Shown here: piece by piece, positions 50,137 to 60,143 of the stretch | Layout: the number at the start of each line of letters is the position of its first letter | Position numbering within the stretch: the first letter of the stretch is position 1 | Origin: Burkholderia cepacia GG4 | GTDB lineage: Bacteria; Pseudomonadota; Gammaproteobacteria; Burkholderiales; Burkholderiaceae | Assembly (NCBI RefSeq): GCF_000292915.1 | Contig: NC_018514.1 | Location: 930,001-994,000, forward strand | Direction: 5' to 3' | DNA: 64,000 bases | Translations under genes and position numbers: made by a program | Notes under the pieces: generated by a model | What the model saw: only the letters and a program-made list of their open reading frames with translations | Database searches by the model: none | What the model was told of the DNA's origin: nothing

Positions 50137-51233
50137 GCACGACGCTTCAAGGCCCGCTGCATACGCCGCTGTGCGATCTGCTCGGCTGCCGTTACCCGAT
50201 CGTGCAGACCGCGATGGGCTGGGTCGCCGACGCGCGGCTCGTCGCGGCGACCGCCAACGCGGGCGGCTTCGGCTTCCTGGCCGGCGCGACGCTCGAACCC
50301 GGGCAGGTCGAGGCCGAGATCCTGAAGGTGAAGTCGCTGACCGACAAGCCGTTCGGCATCAACTTCCACATGTTCCAGAAGAACGCCGCGCAGGTGGTCG
50401 ATCTCGCGATCAAGCACCGGCTGCGCGCGGTCAGCTACGGCCGCGGGCCGGATGCGAAGACGATCCGCCGCTTCAAGGACGCCGGCATCGTCTGCATGCC
50501 GACCGTCGGCGCGCCGAAGCATGCCGCGAAGGCGGTCGAGCTCGGCGCGGACATCGTGACGGTGCAGGGCGCGGAAGGCGGCGGCCACACGGGCTCGGTG
50601 CCGACCACGCTGCTGCTGCCGAAGGTGCTCGACGCGGTGCGCGTGCCGGTGGTCGCGGCCGGCGGGTTCTTCGACGGGCGCGGGCTGGCCGCCGCGCTCG
50701 CATACGGCGCGGCCGGCATCGCGATGGGCACGCGCTTCCTGATGAGCGCCGAATCGCCGGTGCCGCGCGCGACGCTCGACCAGTACGTCGCGGTCGGCGA
50801 CCCGGCACGCATCCGCGTGTCGGATGCGCTCGACGGGCTGCCGCAACGCATGATCGACAACCCGTATCTGCTGAAGCTCGAACGCTTCGGTCCGCTGCGC
50901 CGCACGCTGTTCGCGCTGAAGACGGCGGAAGCGTGGCGCCGCCAGAACGGGCTGCGTACGACTGAAATGCTGGGACTCGCGATCAAGGCGCTGCGCTCGC
51001 ACGACTACACGGCGAGCCAGACGCTGATGGCGGCGAACGCGCCGTTCCTGATCCAGCGCGCGATCGTCGAGGGGCGACCGGACGAAGGCGTGCTGCCGAG
51101 CGGCCAGGCGGCCGCGATGATCGGCGCGATCGAATCGTGCGACGCGCTGATCGCCCGGATCGTCGCGGAAGCCGGCGAGCGGCTGGACGCGCTGGCCGCA
51201 ATGCGCGGCGCAGCAGCGACACAGGCTGCGTGA
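50133..51233 (+). CDS. ipdC: IpdC, FMN-dependent enzyme of the nitronate monooxygenase family
   Basis: 366 residues. TIM-barrel flavoprotein with IpdC-like motifs: CRYPIVQTAMGWVADARLVA, TDKPFGIN, VQGAEGGGHTGSV, VVAAGGFFDGRGLAAALAYG and GIAMGTRFLMS; the GGG and AGGF segments bind FMN phosphate. In the M. tuberculosis KstR2 regulon IpdC is required for desaturation of the HIP-CoA-derived ring intermediate. Second half is well conserved with Rv3553 (LMAANAPFLIQRAIVEG). Confidence 0.88.
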   Translation: MSTTLQGPLHTPLCDLLGCRYPIVQTAMGWVADARLVAATANAGGFGFLAGATLEPGQVEAEILKVKSLTDKPFGINFHMFQKNAAQVVDLAIKHRLRAVSYGRGPDAKTIRRFKDAGIVCMPTVGAPKHAAKAVELGADIVTVQGAEGGGHTGSVPTTLLLPKVLDAVRVPVVAAGGFFDGRGLAAALAYGAAGIAMGTRFLMSAESPVPRATLDQYVAVGDPARIRVSDALDGLPQRMIDNPYLLKLERFGPLRRTLFALKTAEAWRRQNGLRTTEMLGLAIKALRSHDYTASQTLMAANAPFLIQRAIVEGRPDEGVLPSGQAAAMIGAIESCDALIARIVAEAGERLDALAAMRGAAATQAA

Positions 51234-51258
51234 AAAACATCACAGGGAGGCTTTGGAG

Positions 51259-52062
51259 ATGACAACTTCCAATCAACCGGTCGGCGCGATGCCGTTCCGG
51301 ATCGAGCGCGCCGACGGCATCGCCGAACTGGTGATCGCCCATCCGCCCGTCAATGCGCTCGACGCGCAGGGCTGGCACGCACTCTCCCGCGCGCTCGACG
51401 CGCTCGGCGAGGATGACGACGTCCGTGTGATCGTCGTGCGCGGCGAAGGCCGCGGTTTCTGCGCCGGCGTCGACATCAAGGAGCTGGCCGCGCATCCGGA
51501 GCGGATCGTGACGGTCAACGCGGGCAACTACGAGACGTTCCGCGCGGTGCACCGTAACCCGAAGCCGGTGATCGCGGCCGTGCACGGCTTCGTGCTCGGC
51601 GGCGGGATCGGCATCTGCGGCGCGGCGGACATCGTCGTCGCGGCCGATTGCGCGACCTTCGGCGTGCCCGAGATCGACCGCGGCGCGATGGGCGGCGGCG
51701 CGCACCTGCAGCGGCTGTTCGGCGTGCAGAAGGTGCGCACCATGTACTTCACCGGCGAGATGATCGACGCGGCCGAAGCGTACCGGCTCGGCGCGGTCGA
51801 GCAGGTCGTGACACGCGACGCGCTGCGCGACGCGGCGCTCGCGATCGCCCGCAAGATCGCGGAGAAGAGCCCGGCGATGGTGCGGCTCGCGAAGGAGGCG
51901 CTGAACGGCGTCGAGGACGGCGATCTCGAGGACAAGTACCGCTGGGAGCAGGGCTTCACGCTGCAGGCGTACATGACCAACGACTCGACGGAGGCGCGTG
52001 CCGCGTTCGTCGAGAAGCGCGACGCGCGGTTCGACGCGCAGGCCGAGGAGGCACGCGCATGA
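51259..52062 (+). CDS. echA20: EchA20-type ring-opening hydrolase (crotonase)
   Basis: 267 residues from ATG 51259 (AGGGAGG upstream). Close to M. tuberculosis EchA20: PPVNALDAQGWHALSRAL, VRGEGRGFCAGVDIKELA, AAVHGFVLGGGIGICGAADI, FGVPEIDRGAMGGGAHLQRL and KSPAMVRLAKEALNGVE with the YRWEQGFTLQAYM end. EchA20 hydrolyses a ring of the methyl-indane-dione CoA ester before IpdAB acts. Next gene begins in an ATGA overlap. Confidence 0.88.
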   Translation: MTTSNQPVGAMPFRIERADGIAELVIAHPPVNALDAQGWHALSRALDALGEDDDVRVIVVRGEGRGFCAGVDIKELAAHPERIVTVNAGNYETFRAVHRNPKPVIAAVHGFVLGGGIGICGAADIVVAADCATFGVPEIDRGAMGGGAHLQRLFGVQKVRTMYFTGEMIDAAEAYRLGAVEQVVTRDALRDAALAIARKIAEKSPAMVRLAKEALNGVEDGDLEDKYRWEQGFTLQAYMTNDSTEARAAFVEKRDARFDAQAEEARA

Positions 52063-53228
52063 AACTGACCTATACGCCGCAACAGCAGGCGTTCCGCGCG
52101 GAAATCCGCGAATGGCTCGCCGCGCACGTGCCGCGCGAGCGGCTGCCGAGCTTCGATACCGAGGAAGGCTTCGCCGCGCACCGCGAATGGGAGCGCACGC
52201 TGCACTCGGGCCGCTGGAGCATGGTCACGTGGCCGCGCGAGCTGGGCGGGCGCGGCTGCGACCTGATCGAGTGGCTGATCTTCGAGGAAGAGTACTGGCG
52301 CGCCGACGCACCGATGCGCGTGAACCAGAACGGCATCTTCCTGCTCGGCCCGACGCTGATGGATTTCGGCACCGACGCGCAGAAGGCGCGCTTCCTGCCC
52401 GCGATGGCGGCGGGCGAGCACGTGTGGGCACAGGGCTGGTCGGAGCCGAACGCGGGCTCGGACATGGCCGCGATCCGCACGACGGCGATCCGTATCGGCG
52501 ACGAATACGTGCTCAACGGCCAGAAGATCTGGTCGACCCGCGCGGTATGGGCCGACTGGCTGTTCGGGCTGTTCCGCAGCGATCCGGAATCGTCGCGTCA
52601 CCACGGGCTCACGTTCCTGATGGTGCCGCTGTCGACGCCGGGCATCACGGTGCGGCCGATCCGCCAGCTGAACGGGCAGACGGGTTTCGCGGAAATCTTC
52701 TTCGACGACGTGCGCGTGCCGGTCGAGAACCGGCTCGCGGCCGAAGGCGCGGGCTGGCAGGTCGCGATGGCGACGGCCGGCTTCGAGCGCGGGCTGATGC
52801 TGCGTTCGCCGGCGCGTTTCCAGCGCACCGCGCAGGCGCTGCGCGACCTGTATCTCGCGCACCGCGACAGCGCGGACCGCGACCCGACGCTGCGCGAACG
52901 CGTGGTCTCCGCATGGATGGACGCGCAGGCCTACGCGCTGTCGACCTACGCAACCGCGAGCCGGCTGCTGAAGGGCGGCCATATCGGCGCGGAGTCGAGC
53001 ACCAACAAGGTGTTCTGGTCGGAGCTCGACCTGCGCATGCACCAGACGGCGCTCGACATCCTCGGCGCACACGGCGAGGTCGTCCCGCAGACGGCTGCGC
53101 AGCACGCGACGCTCGGCCACTGGCTCGACGGCTTCCTGTTCGCGCAGGCCGGCCCGATCTACGCGGGCACCAACGAGATCCAGCGCAACATCGTCGCCGA
53201 ACGGATGCTCGGCATGCCGCGCGCGTAA
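52059..53228 (+). CDS. Acyl-CoA dehydrogenase (FadE31-like)
   Basis: 389 residues. Full ACAD: helical N-domain (WLAAHVPRERLPS), FAD/substrate loop WAQGWSEPNAGSDMAAIRTT, KIWSTRAVWADWLFGLFR in the beta domain and a C-terminus with IYAGTNEIQRNIVAERMLGM. The Arg/Glu-type base region is conserved. Paired with a smaller ACAD immediately downstream, the arrangement of steroid-type alpha2-beta2 dehydrogenases (FadE31/FadE32 or ScdC1/C2). Acts on a late C/D-ring CoA intermediate by inference. Confidence 0.8.
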   Translation: MKLTYTPQQQAFRAEIREWLAAHVPRERLPSFDTEEGFAAHREWERTLHSGRWSMVTWPRELGGRGCDLIEWLIFEEEYWRADAPMRVNQNGIFLLGPTLMDFGTDAQKARFLPAMAAGEHVWAQGWSEPNAGSDMAAIRTTAIRIGDEYVLNGQKIWSTRAVWADWLFGLFRSDPESSRHHGLTFLMVPLSTPGITVRPIRQLNGQTGFAEIFFDDVRVPVENRLAAEGAGWQVAMATAGFERGLMLRSPARFQRTAQALRDLYLAHRDSADRDPTLRERVVSAWMDAQAYALSTYATASRLLKGGHIGAESSTNKVFWSELDLRMHQTALDILGAHGEVVPQTAAQHATLGHWLDGFLFAQAGPIYAGTNEIQRNIVAERMLGMPRA

Positions 53229-53263
53229 GCGCGCCGGCGACTCCCTCACTGAACGGACATCGT

Positions 53264-54334
53264 ATGGATTTCGTATTCGATGAAGACCAGGAAGCGCTCG
53301 CGGACAGCGTGAAGCGCCTGCTGATGACCGAGATGACCCCGGAGCTGATTCGCGAGCTGTGGGCCACCCCGACAGGCCGCTCCGACGCGCTGTGGTCGCT
53401 GTTCGCGTCGCAGGGGCTGACCGCCGTGTCGGTGCCGGAAGCGCACGGCGGCCTCGGCCTGACCGAAGTGGAATGGGCGCTGCTCGCGCAGACCTACGGC
53501 TACTTCGGCAGCCCCGAGCCGCTGCTCGACACGGCGCTGGTGTCGGCCGGCGTGCTGGCGGGGCTGCCCGCCAGCGACTGGCGCGATGCGCTGCTGCGCG
53601 ACATCGCCGAAGGGCGCTCGCGTGTCGCGCTCGTGCATTCGGTGAACCCGTATGCGGCCGACGTGCACGTCGCGCAGGCGCTGTTGTGCGAACACCGCGG
53701 TGAACTGCACCGCGTCGACCCCGCGCAGTGCGCGTGGCGTGCAGTCGACAGCGTCGACCCGTCGCGGCGCCTGTTCACGCTCGACTGGGAACCGTCGGCG
53801 GCCACCCGCATCGCCGGTGCCGACGATGCCGGGCCGCTGCTGAATCGCGCGCTCGACCACGGCGCGTTCGCGGTCGCCGCGCAGCTGCTCGGTCTCACGC
53901 AGCGCGTGCTCGACGTCGCGATCGACTACAGCGCGCAGCGCAAGCAGTTCGGCAAGGCGATCGGCTCGTACCAGGCGCTCAAGCACCTGCTCGCTGACGT
54001 GGCGATCCGCTACGAGTTCGCACGGCCGGTGCTCGCGCGCGCCGCGCAGGCGATCGCCGACGATCACCCGCAGCGCGCGGTGCTGGTGTCGCACGCGAAG
54101 CTCGCGGCGACGTCGGCCGCGCAACTGGCCGCGCGCCACACGATGCAGGTGCACGGCGCGATCGGCTACACGTGGGAGCTCGACCTGCAGATCTTCATGA
54201 AGCGGATCTGGGCGCTCTCCGGCAGCTGGGGCGACACCGCGTTCCACAAGGCCCGCGTGGCCGACGCGATCCTCGGCGACGCATTGCCGATCGGTCCCGC
54301 GCAGACCTTCGATTTCGAGGAAACCAATCAATGA
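53264..54334 (+). CDS. Acyl-CoA dehydrogenase, small partner (FadE32/33-like)
   Basis: 356 residues from ATG 53264. Shorter than typical ACADs, with a weak middle FAD domain, but a standard C-domain: LDVAIDYSAQRKQFGKAIGS, YQALKHLLADVAI and MQVHGAIGYTWELDLQIF. Such divergent subunits form heteromers with a normal ACAD, here the one encoded 35 bp upstream. Stop overlaps the fadA6 ATG. Confidence 0.8.
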   Translation: MDFVFDEDQEALADSVKRLLMTEMTPELIRELWATPTGRSDALWSLFASQGLTAVSVPEAHGGLGLTEVEWALLAQTYGYFGSPEPLLDTALVSAGVLAGLPASDWRDALLRDIAEGRSRVALVHSVNPYAADVHVAQALLCEHRGELHRVDPAQCAWRAVDSVDPSRRLFTLDWEPSAATRIAGADDAGPLLNRALDHGAFAVAAQLLGLTQRVLDVAIDYSAQRKQFGKAIGSYQALKHLLADVAIRYEFARPVLARAAQAIADDHPQRAVLVSHAKLAATSAAQLAARHTMQVHGAIGYTWELDLQIFMKRIWALSGSWGDTAFHKARVADAILGDALPIGPAQTFDFEETNQ

Positions 54335-55482
54335 AACAAGCCTATATCGTCGACGCGCTGCGCACGCCGACCGGCCGCCGCAAGGGCGGGCTCGCGCACG
54401 TGCATGCGGCCGACCTCGGCGGCTTCGTGCTGAAGACGCTCGTCGAGCGCAACGCGATTCCGGCCGATGAATACGACGACGTGGTGTTCGGCTGCGTCGA
54501 CACGATCGGCCCGCTCGCGGGCAACATCGCGCGTACTTGCTGGCTCGCAGCCGGCCTGCCGTTGCAGGTGCCGGGCGTGACGGTCGATCGCCAGTGCGGC
54601 TCGTCGCAGCAGGCCGTGCATTTTGCCGCGCAGGCGGTGATGAGCGGCATGCAGGATGTGGTCGTCGCGGGTGGCGTGCAGACGATGACGCAGATCCCGA
54701 TCTCGTCCGCGATGACCAGCGCGGCGCCGCTCGGCTTCAACGATCCGTTCTCCGGCAGCACCGGCTGGCGCGCGCGCTTCGGCGACGCGCCGGTGTCGCA
54801 GTTCGTCGCCGCGCAGCGGATCGCCGATCACTGGAACCTGTCGCGTGACGCGATGGAGCGCTATGCGCTGGAAAGCCACCGCCGCGCGGTCGCGGCGATC
54901 GAGGCCGGCCATTTCAAGCGGGAAATCGTGCCGCTCGAGGGCGTACTGCACGACGAGACGCCGCGCCCCGACACGTCGCTCGAAAAGATGGCGACGCTCG
55001 AACCGCTGATGCCCGGCGGCTCGCTGACGGCCGCCGTCGCGAGCCAGACCTGCGATGCGGCCGCCGCGCTGCTGATCGTGTCGGAGGACGCACTGAAGCG
55101 CTACGGGCTCACGCCGCGCGCGCGGATCCATCACCTGAGCGTGCTCGGCGACGATCCGCTGTGGATGCTCACCGCGCCGATCCCGGCGACCAAGGCGGCA
55201 CTCAAGAAAAGCGGGCTCGACTGGTCGCAGATCGACGTCGTCGAGATGAACGAGGCGTTCGCGTCGGTCGCGCAGGCCTGGCTCGCCGACACGCGGTTCC
55301 CGCACGAAAAGACCAACCCCAACGGCGGCGGAATCGCGCTCGGCCATCCGCTCGGCGCGACCGGCGCACGGCTGATGACAACGCTGCTGCACGAACTGGA
55401 GCGCACCGGCGGTCGCTACGGGCTGCAGACGATGTGCGAAGGCGGCGGCCTCGCGAACGTCACGATCATCGAGCGCCTGTGA
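54331..55482 (+). CDS. fadA6: Thiolase FadA6
   Basis: 383 residues. Follows M. tuberculosis FadA6 closely: ALRTPTGRRKGGLAHVHAAD, CVDTIGPLAGNIARTCWLAA, nucleophile Cys in VTVDRQCGSSQQAV (about residue 88), IPISSAMTSAAPLGF, NPNGGGIALGHPLGATGARL and the second catalytic Cys in MCEGGGLANV. Thiolytic cleavage of the ring-opened CoA ester in C/D-ring breakdown. Overlaps the preceding gene by 4 bp. Confidence 0.9.
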   Translation: MKQAYIVDALRTPTGRRKGGLAHVHAADLGGFVLKTLVERNAIPADEYDDVVFGCVDTIGPLAGNIARTCWLAAGLPLQVPGVTVDRQCGSSQQAVHFAAQAVMSGMQDVVVAGGVQTMTQIPISSAMTSAAPLGFNDPFSGSTGWRARFGDAPVSQFVAAQRIADHWNLSRDAMERYALESHRRAVAAIEAGHFKREIVPLEGVLHDETPRPDTSLEKMATLEPLMPGGSLTAAVASQTCDAAAALLIVSEDALKRYGLTPRARIHHLSVLGDDPLWMLTAPIPATKAALKKSGLDWSQIDVVEMNEAFASVAQAWLADTRFPHEKTNPNGGGIALGHPLGATGARLMTTLLHELERTGGRYGLQTMCEGGGLANVTIIERL

Positions 55483-55524
55483 GCGCGTCACCTTCCACGA
55501 TCTCTCGATCCAAGAGGCACAAGC

Positions 55525-56403
55525 ATGGGAATCTGTAACGGACGCACCGTCATCATCACCGGCGCCGGCGGCGGGCTTGGGCGCGAATACGCGCTCGCGT
55601 TCGCGGCCGAGGGCGCGGCGGTCGTCGTCAACGACATCCGGCACGAGGCCGCGCTGGCCGTGTGCGACGAGATCGCGCAACGCGGCGGCCGCGCGCTCGC
55701 GAATTCCGACGACATCACCGGGATCGACACCGCGCAGCGGATCGTCGATGCCGCGCGCGAAGCGTTCGGCGACGTTCACGTGCTGGTCAACAACGCGGGC
55801 ATCTGCCGCGACAAGATGTTCACCAGCATGACCGAAACCGACTGGGACGACGTGATGCGCGTGCACCTGCGTGGTCACTTCTGCCTGTCGAGCGTGCTGG
55901 CGCGCGTGTGGCGCGACGCCGCGAAGGCCGGCAATCCGGTCGACGCGCGCATCGTCAACACGAGCTCGGGCGCCGGGCTGCAAGGCTCGATCGGCCAGTC
56001 GAACTACGGCGCGGCGAAGGCCGGCATCGCCGCGCTCACGCTGATGCAGGCGGTCGAGCTGCAGCGCTACGGCGTGCGCGTGAACGCGCTCGCGCCGGCC
56101 GCGCGCACGTCGATGACCGAAGGCGTGTTCGCCGACATGATGAAGAAGCCCGAAGACGGCGGCTTCGACTACTTCGATCCGGCCAACGTCGCGCCGCTCG
56201 TCGTGTGGCTCGGCAGCGCGCTGTCGGCCGACGTGACGGGCCAGGTGTTCGAGGTCGCGGGCGGGATGATCGCGGTCGCCGAAGGCTGGCGCACCGGCCC
56301 GAGCGTCGATCGCGGCGCGCGCTGGGCGCCGGGCGAGGTCGGCCCGGCGGTCGCGCAGCTGCTCGCCGACGCACGTCCCGCGCAGCGCGTGTACGGGAGC
56401 TGA
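55525..56403 (+). CDS. Short-chain dehydrogenase (Rv3548c type)
   Basis: 292 residues. SDR with NAD site TGAGGGLG (residues about 12-19), NNAG, catalytic Ser/Tyr/Lys in NTSSGAGLQGSIGQSNYGAAKAG, and the extended end GGMIAVAEGWRTGPSVDRGARW that is characteristic of Rv3548c. That gene belongs to the KstR2 regulon for HIP breakdown. Cytoplasmic oxidoreductase of a hydroxy/keto CoA intermediate. Confidence 0.85.
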   Translation: MGICNGRTVIITGAGGGLGREYALAFAAEGAAVVVNDIRHEAALAVCDEIAQRGGRALANSDDITGIDTAQRIVDAAREAFGDVHVLVNNAGICRDKMFTSMTETDWDDVMRVHLRGHFCLSSVLARVWRDAAKAGNPVDARIVNTSSGAGLQGSIGQSNYGAAKAGIAALTLMQAVELQRYGVRVNALAPAARTSMTEGVFADMMKKPEDGGFDYFDPANVAPLVVWLGSALSADVTGQVFEVAGGMIAVAEGWRTGPSVDRGARWAPGEVGPAVAQLLADARPAQRVYGS

Positions 56404-56406
56404 GCC

Positions 56407-57642
56407 ATGGATCTGGCGCTCACCGACGAACAGGCGATGATTCGCGACGCGGCGGCGGACGTGCTGGCCGAACGCAGCGCGTCCGCCGACGTGCGCCGCG
56501 CACTCGAACAATCGGCCGGCCGCGACGACGCACTGTGGGCCGCACTGGCGGGCGAGCTCGGCTGGAACGCCCTGTCGCTGCCGGAGGCGGCGGGCGGCAT
56601 GGGGCTCGGCGCGCTCGAGCAGACGCTGCTGATGGAGCAGCTCGGCCGGCGCGTCGCGTGCGTGCCGTATTTTTCGACCGCATGCCTGGCCGCGACCGCG
56701 CTCGCGGGCTGCGATACGCCCGCGGCGACCGGCTGGCTCGCGAAGATCGCCGAAGGCGCATGCAGCGCGACGCTGGCATTGCCGTTCGAGCTGCCGGCCG
56801 GCGCCGGGCAGTTGCCGGTCGTCGCGGAAGAAGCGGCGGGCGGCTACGCGGTGTCCGGCACGATCGAACAGGTGATCGACGGCGCGCGCGCCGACCTGCT
56901 GCTGATCCCGGCGCGGATCGCGAACGAAGGGCAGGCGATCGGGCTGTTCGCGATCGACGTCGCGACGGCGGCCGGCCTGAGCGTCGCGCCGCTCGACACG
57001 CTCGATGCGACGCGGCCGATCGCGCGCGTCGTCCTCGACGAAACCCGCGTGAGCCGCGACGCGCTGTTCGCAGGCGGCGCCGTTGCCGCACAGGTACTCG
57101 AGCGCGCCGGATGGTTCGCGGCGCTCGCGCTGGCCGCCGAACAGCTCGGCGGCGCGCAGCAGTGCCTCGACCTGACGCTCGACTACACGGGCCAGCGCGT
57201 GCAGTTCGGGCGCACGATCGCGTCGTTCCAGGCGGTCAAGCATCGCTGCGCACAGATGATGGTGCTGATCGAATCCGCGCGCTCGGCCGTGCTCGGCGCG
57301 GCGCACGCGTGGGACGCGGAGGCCGGGCCGGTGCCGGGCGCCGCGCTGCGTGCCGACGTCGCGGCCGCGAAGGCCGCCGCGAACGACGCGTATGCGTTCT
57401 GCGCGCAGGAGGCGATCCAGCTGCACGGCGGCGTCGGCTTCACGTGGGAATACGACCCGCATCTCTATTTCAAGCGCGCGCAGGCGTCGGGCGCGCAGTT
57501 CGGCAGCACGCCGCAACTGCTCGAATGGATCGCACGCCATGCGGTCGACGGCGGTACGTCGCAGCGCGACGCGGTGCTCGCATCGCCGGCGGCTTCCGCG
57601 GCAACGCGTCCGTCCGCCGCGCGCACGGGGGCTCTCCAATGA
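56407..57642 (+). CDS. Acyl-CoA dehydrogenase, divergent subunit
   Basis: 411 residues. N-terminal helical domain (LTDEQAMIRDAAADVLAERS), a reduced FAD-binding middle without the usual GSD loop, and a good C-domain (LDLTLDYTGQRVQFGRTIAS; IQLHGGVGFTWEYDPHLYFK) followed by about 40 low-complexity residues. Partner of the FadE30-type enzyme whose ATG overlaps its stop. Substrate inferred from context. Confidence 0.78.
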   Translation: MDLALTDEQAMIRDAAADVLAERSASADVRRALEQSAGRDDALWAALAGELGWNALSLPEAAGGMGLGALEQTLLMEQLGRRVACVPYFSTACLAATALAGCDTPAATGWLAKIAEGACSATLALPFELPAGAGQLPVVAEEAAGGYAVSGTIEQVIDGARADLLLIPARIANEGQAIGLFAIDVATAAGLSVAPLDTLDATRPIARVVLDETRVSRDALFAGGAVAAQVLERAGWFAALALAAEQLGGAQQCLDLTLDYTGQRVQFGRTIASFQAVKHRCAQMMVLIESARSAVLGAAHAWDAEAGPVPGAALRADVAAAKAAANDAYAFCAQEAIQLHGGVGFTWEYDPHLYFKRAQASGAQFGSTPQLLEWIARHAVDGGTSQRDAVLASPAASAATRPSAARTGALQ

Positions 57643-58838
57643 ACAGCGAAACGCGCGAACAGCAATTGCGGCACGAAGTGGCCGACTGGGTGCAGTCGCA
57701 CCTGACCGGCGAATTCGCATGCCTGAAATACCGCGGCGGCCCCGGCGACGAGGAAGCGTTTCCCGAACTGCGCAAGGCGTGGGAACGGGAACTGGCGCAG
57801 GGCGGCTGGACCGGCCTCGGCTGGCCGACCGACGCGGGCGGCCGCGGCTTCTCGGTCGCCGAGCAGGTGATCTTCCACGAGGAATACGCGCGCGCCGGCG
57901 GCCCCGGACGGATGGGCCATATCGGCGAAGGGCTGCTGGGGCCGACGCTCGTCGCGTGCGGCACCGACGACCAGCGCGTGCGCTTCCTGCCCGGCATCCT
58001 GGCCGGCACGCAGTTCTGGTGCCAAGGCTACTCGGAGCCGGGCGCCGGTTCCGACCTCGCGAACGTGCGCACGCGTGCCGAACAGGACGCGGACGGCACG
58101 TGGCGCGTTTATGGTCAGAAGGTGTGGACGTCGCTCGCGCACGATTCCGACTGGATCTTCGTGCTCGCGCGCACCGATCCGGCATCGAAAGGCAACAAGG
58201 GGCTGTCGTTCCTGCTGATGCCGCTCGACCAGCCGGGTATCGAGATTCGTCCGATCAAGCAGCTCAACGGCGGCGCCGAATTCAACGAAGTGTTCTTCGA
58301 CGGCGCGCGTGCGGAAGCACACGACCTGGTCGGCGCGCCGGGCGACGGCTGGCGGATCGCGATGACGCTGCTCGGCTTCGAGCGCGGGATGTCGACGCTC
58401 GGCCAGCAGATGCAGTTCGTCCGCGAGCTCGAGTGGGTGATCGACGCCGCGCGCGAATCGGGCGCCGATCGCGACCCGGTGCTGCGCCAGCGGATCGGCC
58501 GCGCGTGGGTCGGGCTGCGGGTGATGCGCTACAACGCGCTGCGGATGCTGGCGGGCGCGGACGACGCGAACGGCGCCACCGCACCGCTGCGCCGCGAGGC
58601 ACTGATCTACAAGTACTACTGGTCGAACTGGCACCGCGACCTCGGCCAGCTCGCGATGGACGCGCTAGGGCCGCGCGCGAACGTGATCGATCCGGCCGAC
58701 GAAAAGCTCACCCATCTGCAGCGCGTGTTCCTGTTCTCCCGTGCGGACACGATCTACGCCGGCACCAACGAAATCCAGCTGAACATCATGGCCGAGCGCG
58801 GGCTCGGCATGCCCAGAGAACCGCGAGGAAACGCATGA
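57639..58838 (+). CDS. fadE30: Acyl-CoA dehydrogenase FadE30
   Basis: 399 residues. Closely follows M. tuberculosis FadE30: LTGEFACLKYRGGPGDEEAF, GLGWPTDAGGRGFSVAEQVI, FWCQGYSEPGAGSDLANVRT, YGQKVWTSLAHDSDW, GFERGMSTLGQQMQFVRELE and RADTIYAGTNEIQLNIMAER. In the HIP pathway FadE30 dehydrogenates the 5-hydroxy-HIC CoA ester. ATGA overlaps on both sides. Confidence 0.88.
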   Translation: MNSETREQQLRHEVADWVQSHLTGEFACLKYRGGPGDEEAFPELRKAWERELAQGGWTGLGWPTDAGGRGFSVAEQVIFHEEYARAGGPGRMGHIGEGLLGPTLVACGTDDQRVRFLPGILAGTQFWCQGYSEPGAGSDLANVRTRAEQDADGTWRVYGQKVWTSLAHDSDWIFVLARTDPASKGNKGLSFLLMPLDQPGIEIRPIKQLNGGAEFNEVFFDGARAEAHDLVGAPGDGWRIAMTLLGFERGMSTLGQQMQFVRELEWVIDAARESGADRDPVLRQRIGRAWVGLRVMRYNALRMLAGADDANGATAPLRREALIYKYYWSNWHRDLGQLAMDALGPRANVIDPADEKLTHLQRVFLFSRADTIYAGTNEIQLNIMAERGLGMPREPRGNA

Positions 58839-59635
58839 CCGAACCCCAGATCCAGAAAGCGCCGGCCTACGTACCGGGCCACCAGTTGCTCGCCGGCAAA
58901 TCGGTGCTGATCACGGCCGCCGCCGGCGCCGGCATCGGCTTCGCGGCCGCGCGCCGCTGCGCGGAGGAAGGCTGCCGCGCGCTGTTCATTTCCGACATCC
59001 ACGAGAAGCGCCTCGAACAGGCCGTGGAGACACTGCGCGCCGAAACCGGGCTGCAGCAGATCTACGGGCGCCTGTGCAACGTCGCGGTCGAGGACGACGT
59101 GCAGGCGCTCGTCGCGGATGCCCAGGACCAGCTCGACGGCGTCGACGTACTGATCAACAACGCCGGGCTCGGCGGGGCCAAGCGCATCGTCGAAATGGAC
59201 GATGCCGAATGGTCGCGGGTGATCGACATTAGCCTTACCGGGACGTTCCGGATGACGCGCGCGATGCTGCCGCACATGCAGGCCCGCGGCCGCGGCGCGA
59301 TCGTCAACAACGCATCGGTGCTCGGCTGGCGTGCGCAGGCGGAACAGGCGCATTACGCGGCCGCGAAAGCGGGCGTGATGGCGCTCACGCGCTGCGCGGC
59401 GCTCGAGGCGTCGCCATACGGCGTGCGCATCAACGCGGTTGCGCCGAGCATCGCGATGCACGATTTTCTGAAGAAGTCGGCCCCGGCCGACCTGCTGAAT
59501 CAACTGGCGTCGCGCGAAGCCTTCGGGCGCGCCGCCGAAGTCTGGGAGGTCGCGAACGTGATGGTGTTCCTTGCAAGCGATTACGCGTCGTACATGACGG
59601 GCGAAGTACTGTCGGTCAGCAGCCAGCACGCATGA
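58835..59635 (+). CDS. ipdF: Ketoreductase/dehydrogenase IpdF (SDR)
   Basis: 266 residues. SDR with cofactor loop [16 protein letters not shown], and catalytic [20 protein letters not shown]; the following [20 protein letters not shown] and the end [14 protein letters not shown] match M. tuberculosis IpdF. IpdF interconverts the 5-oxo and 5-hydroxy forms of the HIP-CoA-derived intermediate, the step before FadE30. Stop overlaps the MaoC gene. Confidence 0.88.
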   Translation: MTEPQIQKAPAYVPGHQLLAGKSVLITAAAGAGIGFAAARRCAEEGCRALFISDIHEKRLEQAVETLRAETGLQQIYGRLCNVAVEDDVQALVADAQDQLDGVDVLINNAGLGGAKRIVEMDDAEWSRVIDISLTGTFRMTRAMLPHMQARGRGAIVNNASVLGWRAQAEQAHYAAAKAGVMALTRCAALEASPYGVRINAVAPSIAMHDFLKKSAPADLLNQLASREAFGRAAEVWEVANVMVFLASDYASYMTGEVLSVSSQHA

Positions 59636-60120
59636 TGGACACGACCCTCGACCCCGTGCGCGCGACACCCCGCGTGTTCGCACACCCCGGCGAGCTCGCC
59701 GCGGCCGTCGGCGACACGCTCGGCGCGAGCGCGTGGCTCGCGATCGACCAGATCCGCATCGACGGCTTCGCCGATGCGACGGGCGACCACCAGTGGGTGC
59801 ACGTCGATCCGGTGCGCGCGAAGGACGGCCCGTTCGGCGTGTGCATCGCGCACGGCTACCTGACGCTGTCGCTCGTCAATTATTTCCTGCCACAGATCGT
59901 GCGCATCGACGGCGCGCGGCTCGGCGTCAACTACGGCTGCGACAAGATCCGCTTCCCCGCACCGGTGAAGGTCGGTGCACGCGTGCGCGGCGTCGGCGAG
60001 CTGCTGCGCGTCGAGCCGCTCGACGGCGGCGTACAGGCGTGGATCCGCGTGACCGTCGAGATCGAAGGCGAGGCCAAGCCCGGCTGCGTCGCCGACACGA
60101 TCAGCCGCTACTACTACTAG
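59632..60120 (+). CDS. MaoC-type hydratase (HtdZ/NodN family)
   Basis: 162 residues. Hot-dog hydratase with the R-hydratase motif [18 protein letters not shown] (Asp and His catalytic), [16 protein letters not shown] and [17 protein letters not shown], very like M. tuberculosis Rv0130 (HtdZ). Hydrates enoyl-CoA to (R)-3-hydroxyacyl-CoA. Sits between ipdF and a second thiolase, so a side-chain or propionate beta-oxidation role is plausible. Confidence 0.85.
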   Translation: MMDTTLDPVRATPRVFAHPGELAAAVGDTLGASAWLAIDQIRIDGFADATGDHQWVHVDPVRAKDGPFGVCIAHGYLTLSLVNYFLPQIVRIDGARLGVNYGCDKIRFPAPVKVGARVRGVGELLRVEPLDGGVQAWIRVTVEIEGEAKPGCVADTISRYYY

Positions 60121-60143
60121 TTCCAGATTCAGAGAGCCAGCTC

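Noticed and set aside
54328..58185. 1285-codon minus-strand frame across the steroid operon
   Set aside because: Spans several strongly matched enzymes on the other strand; it is an artefact of high GC at third codon positions.
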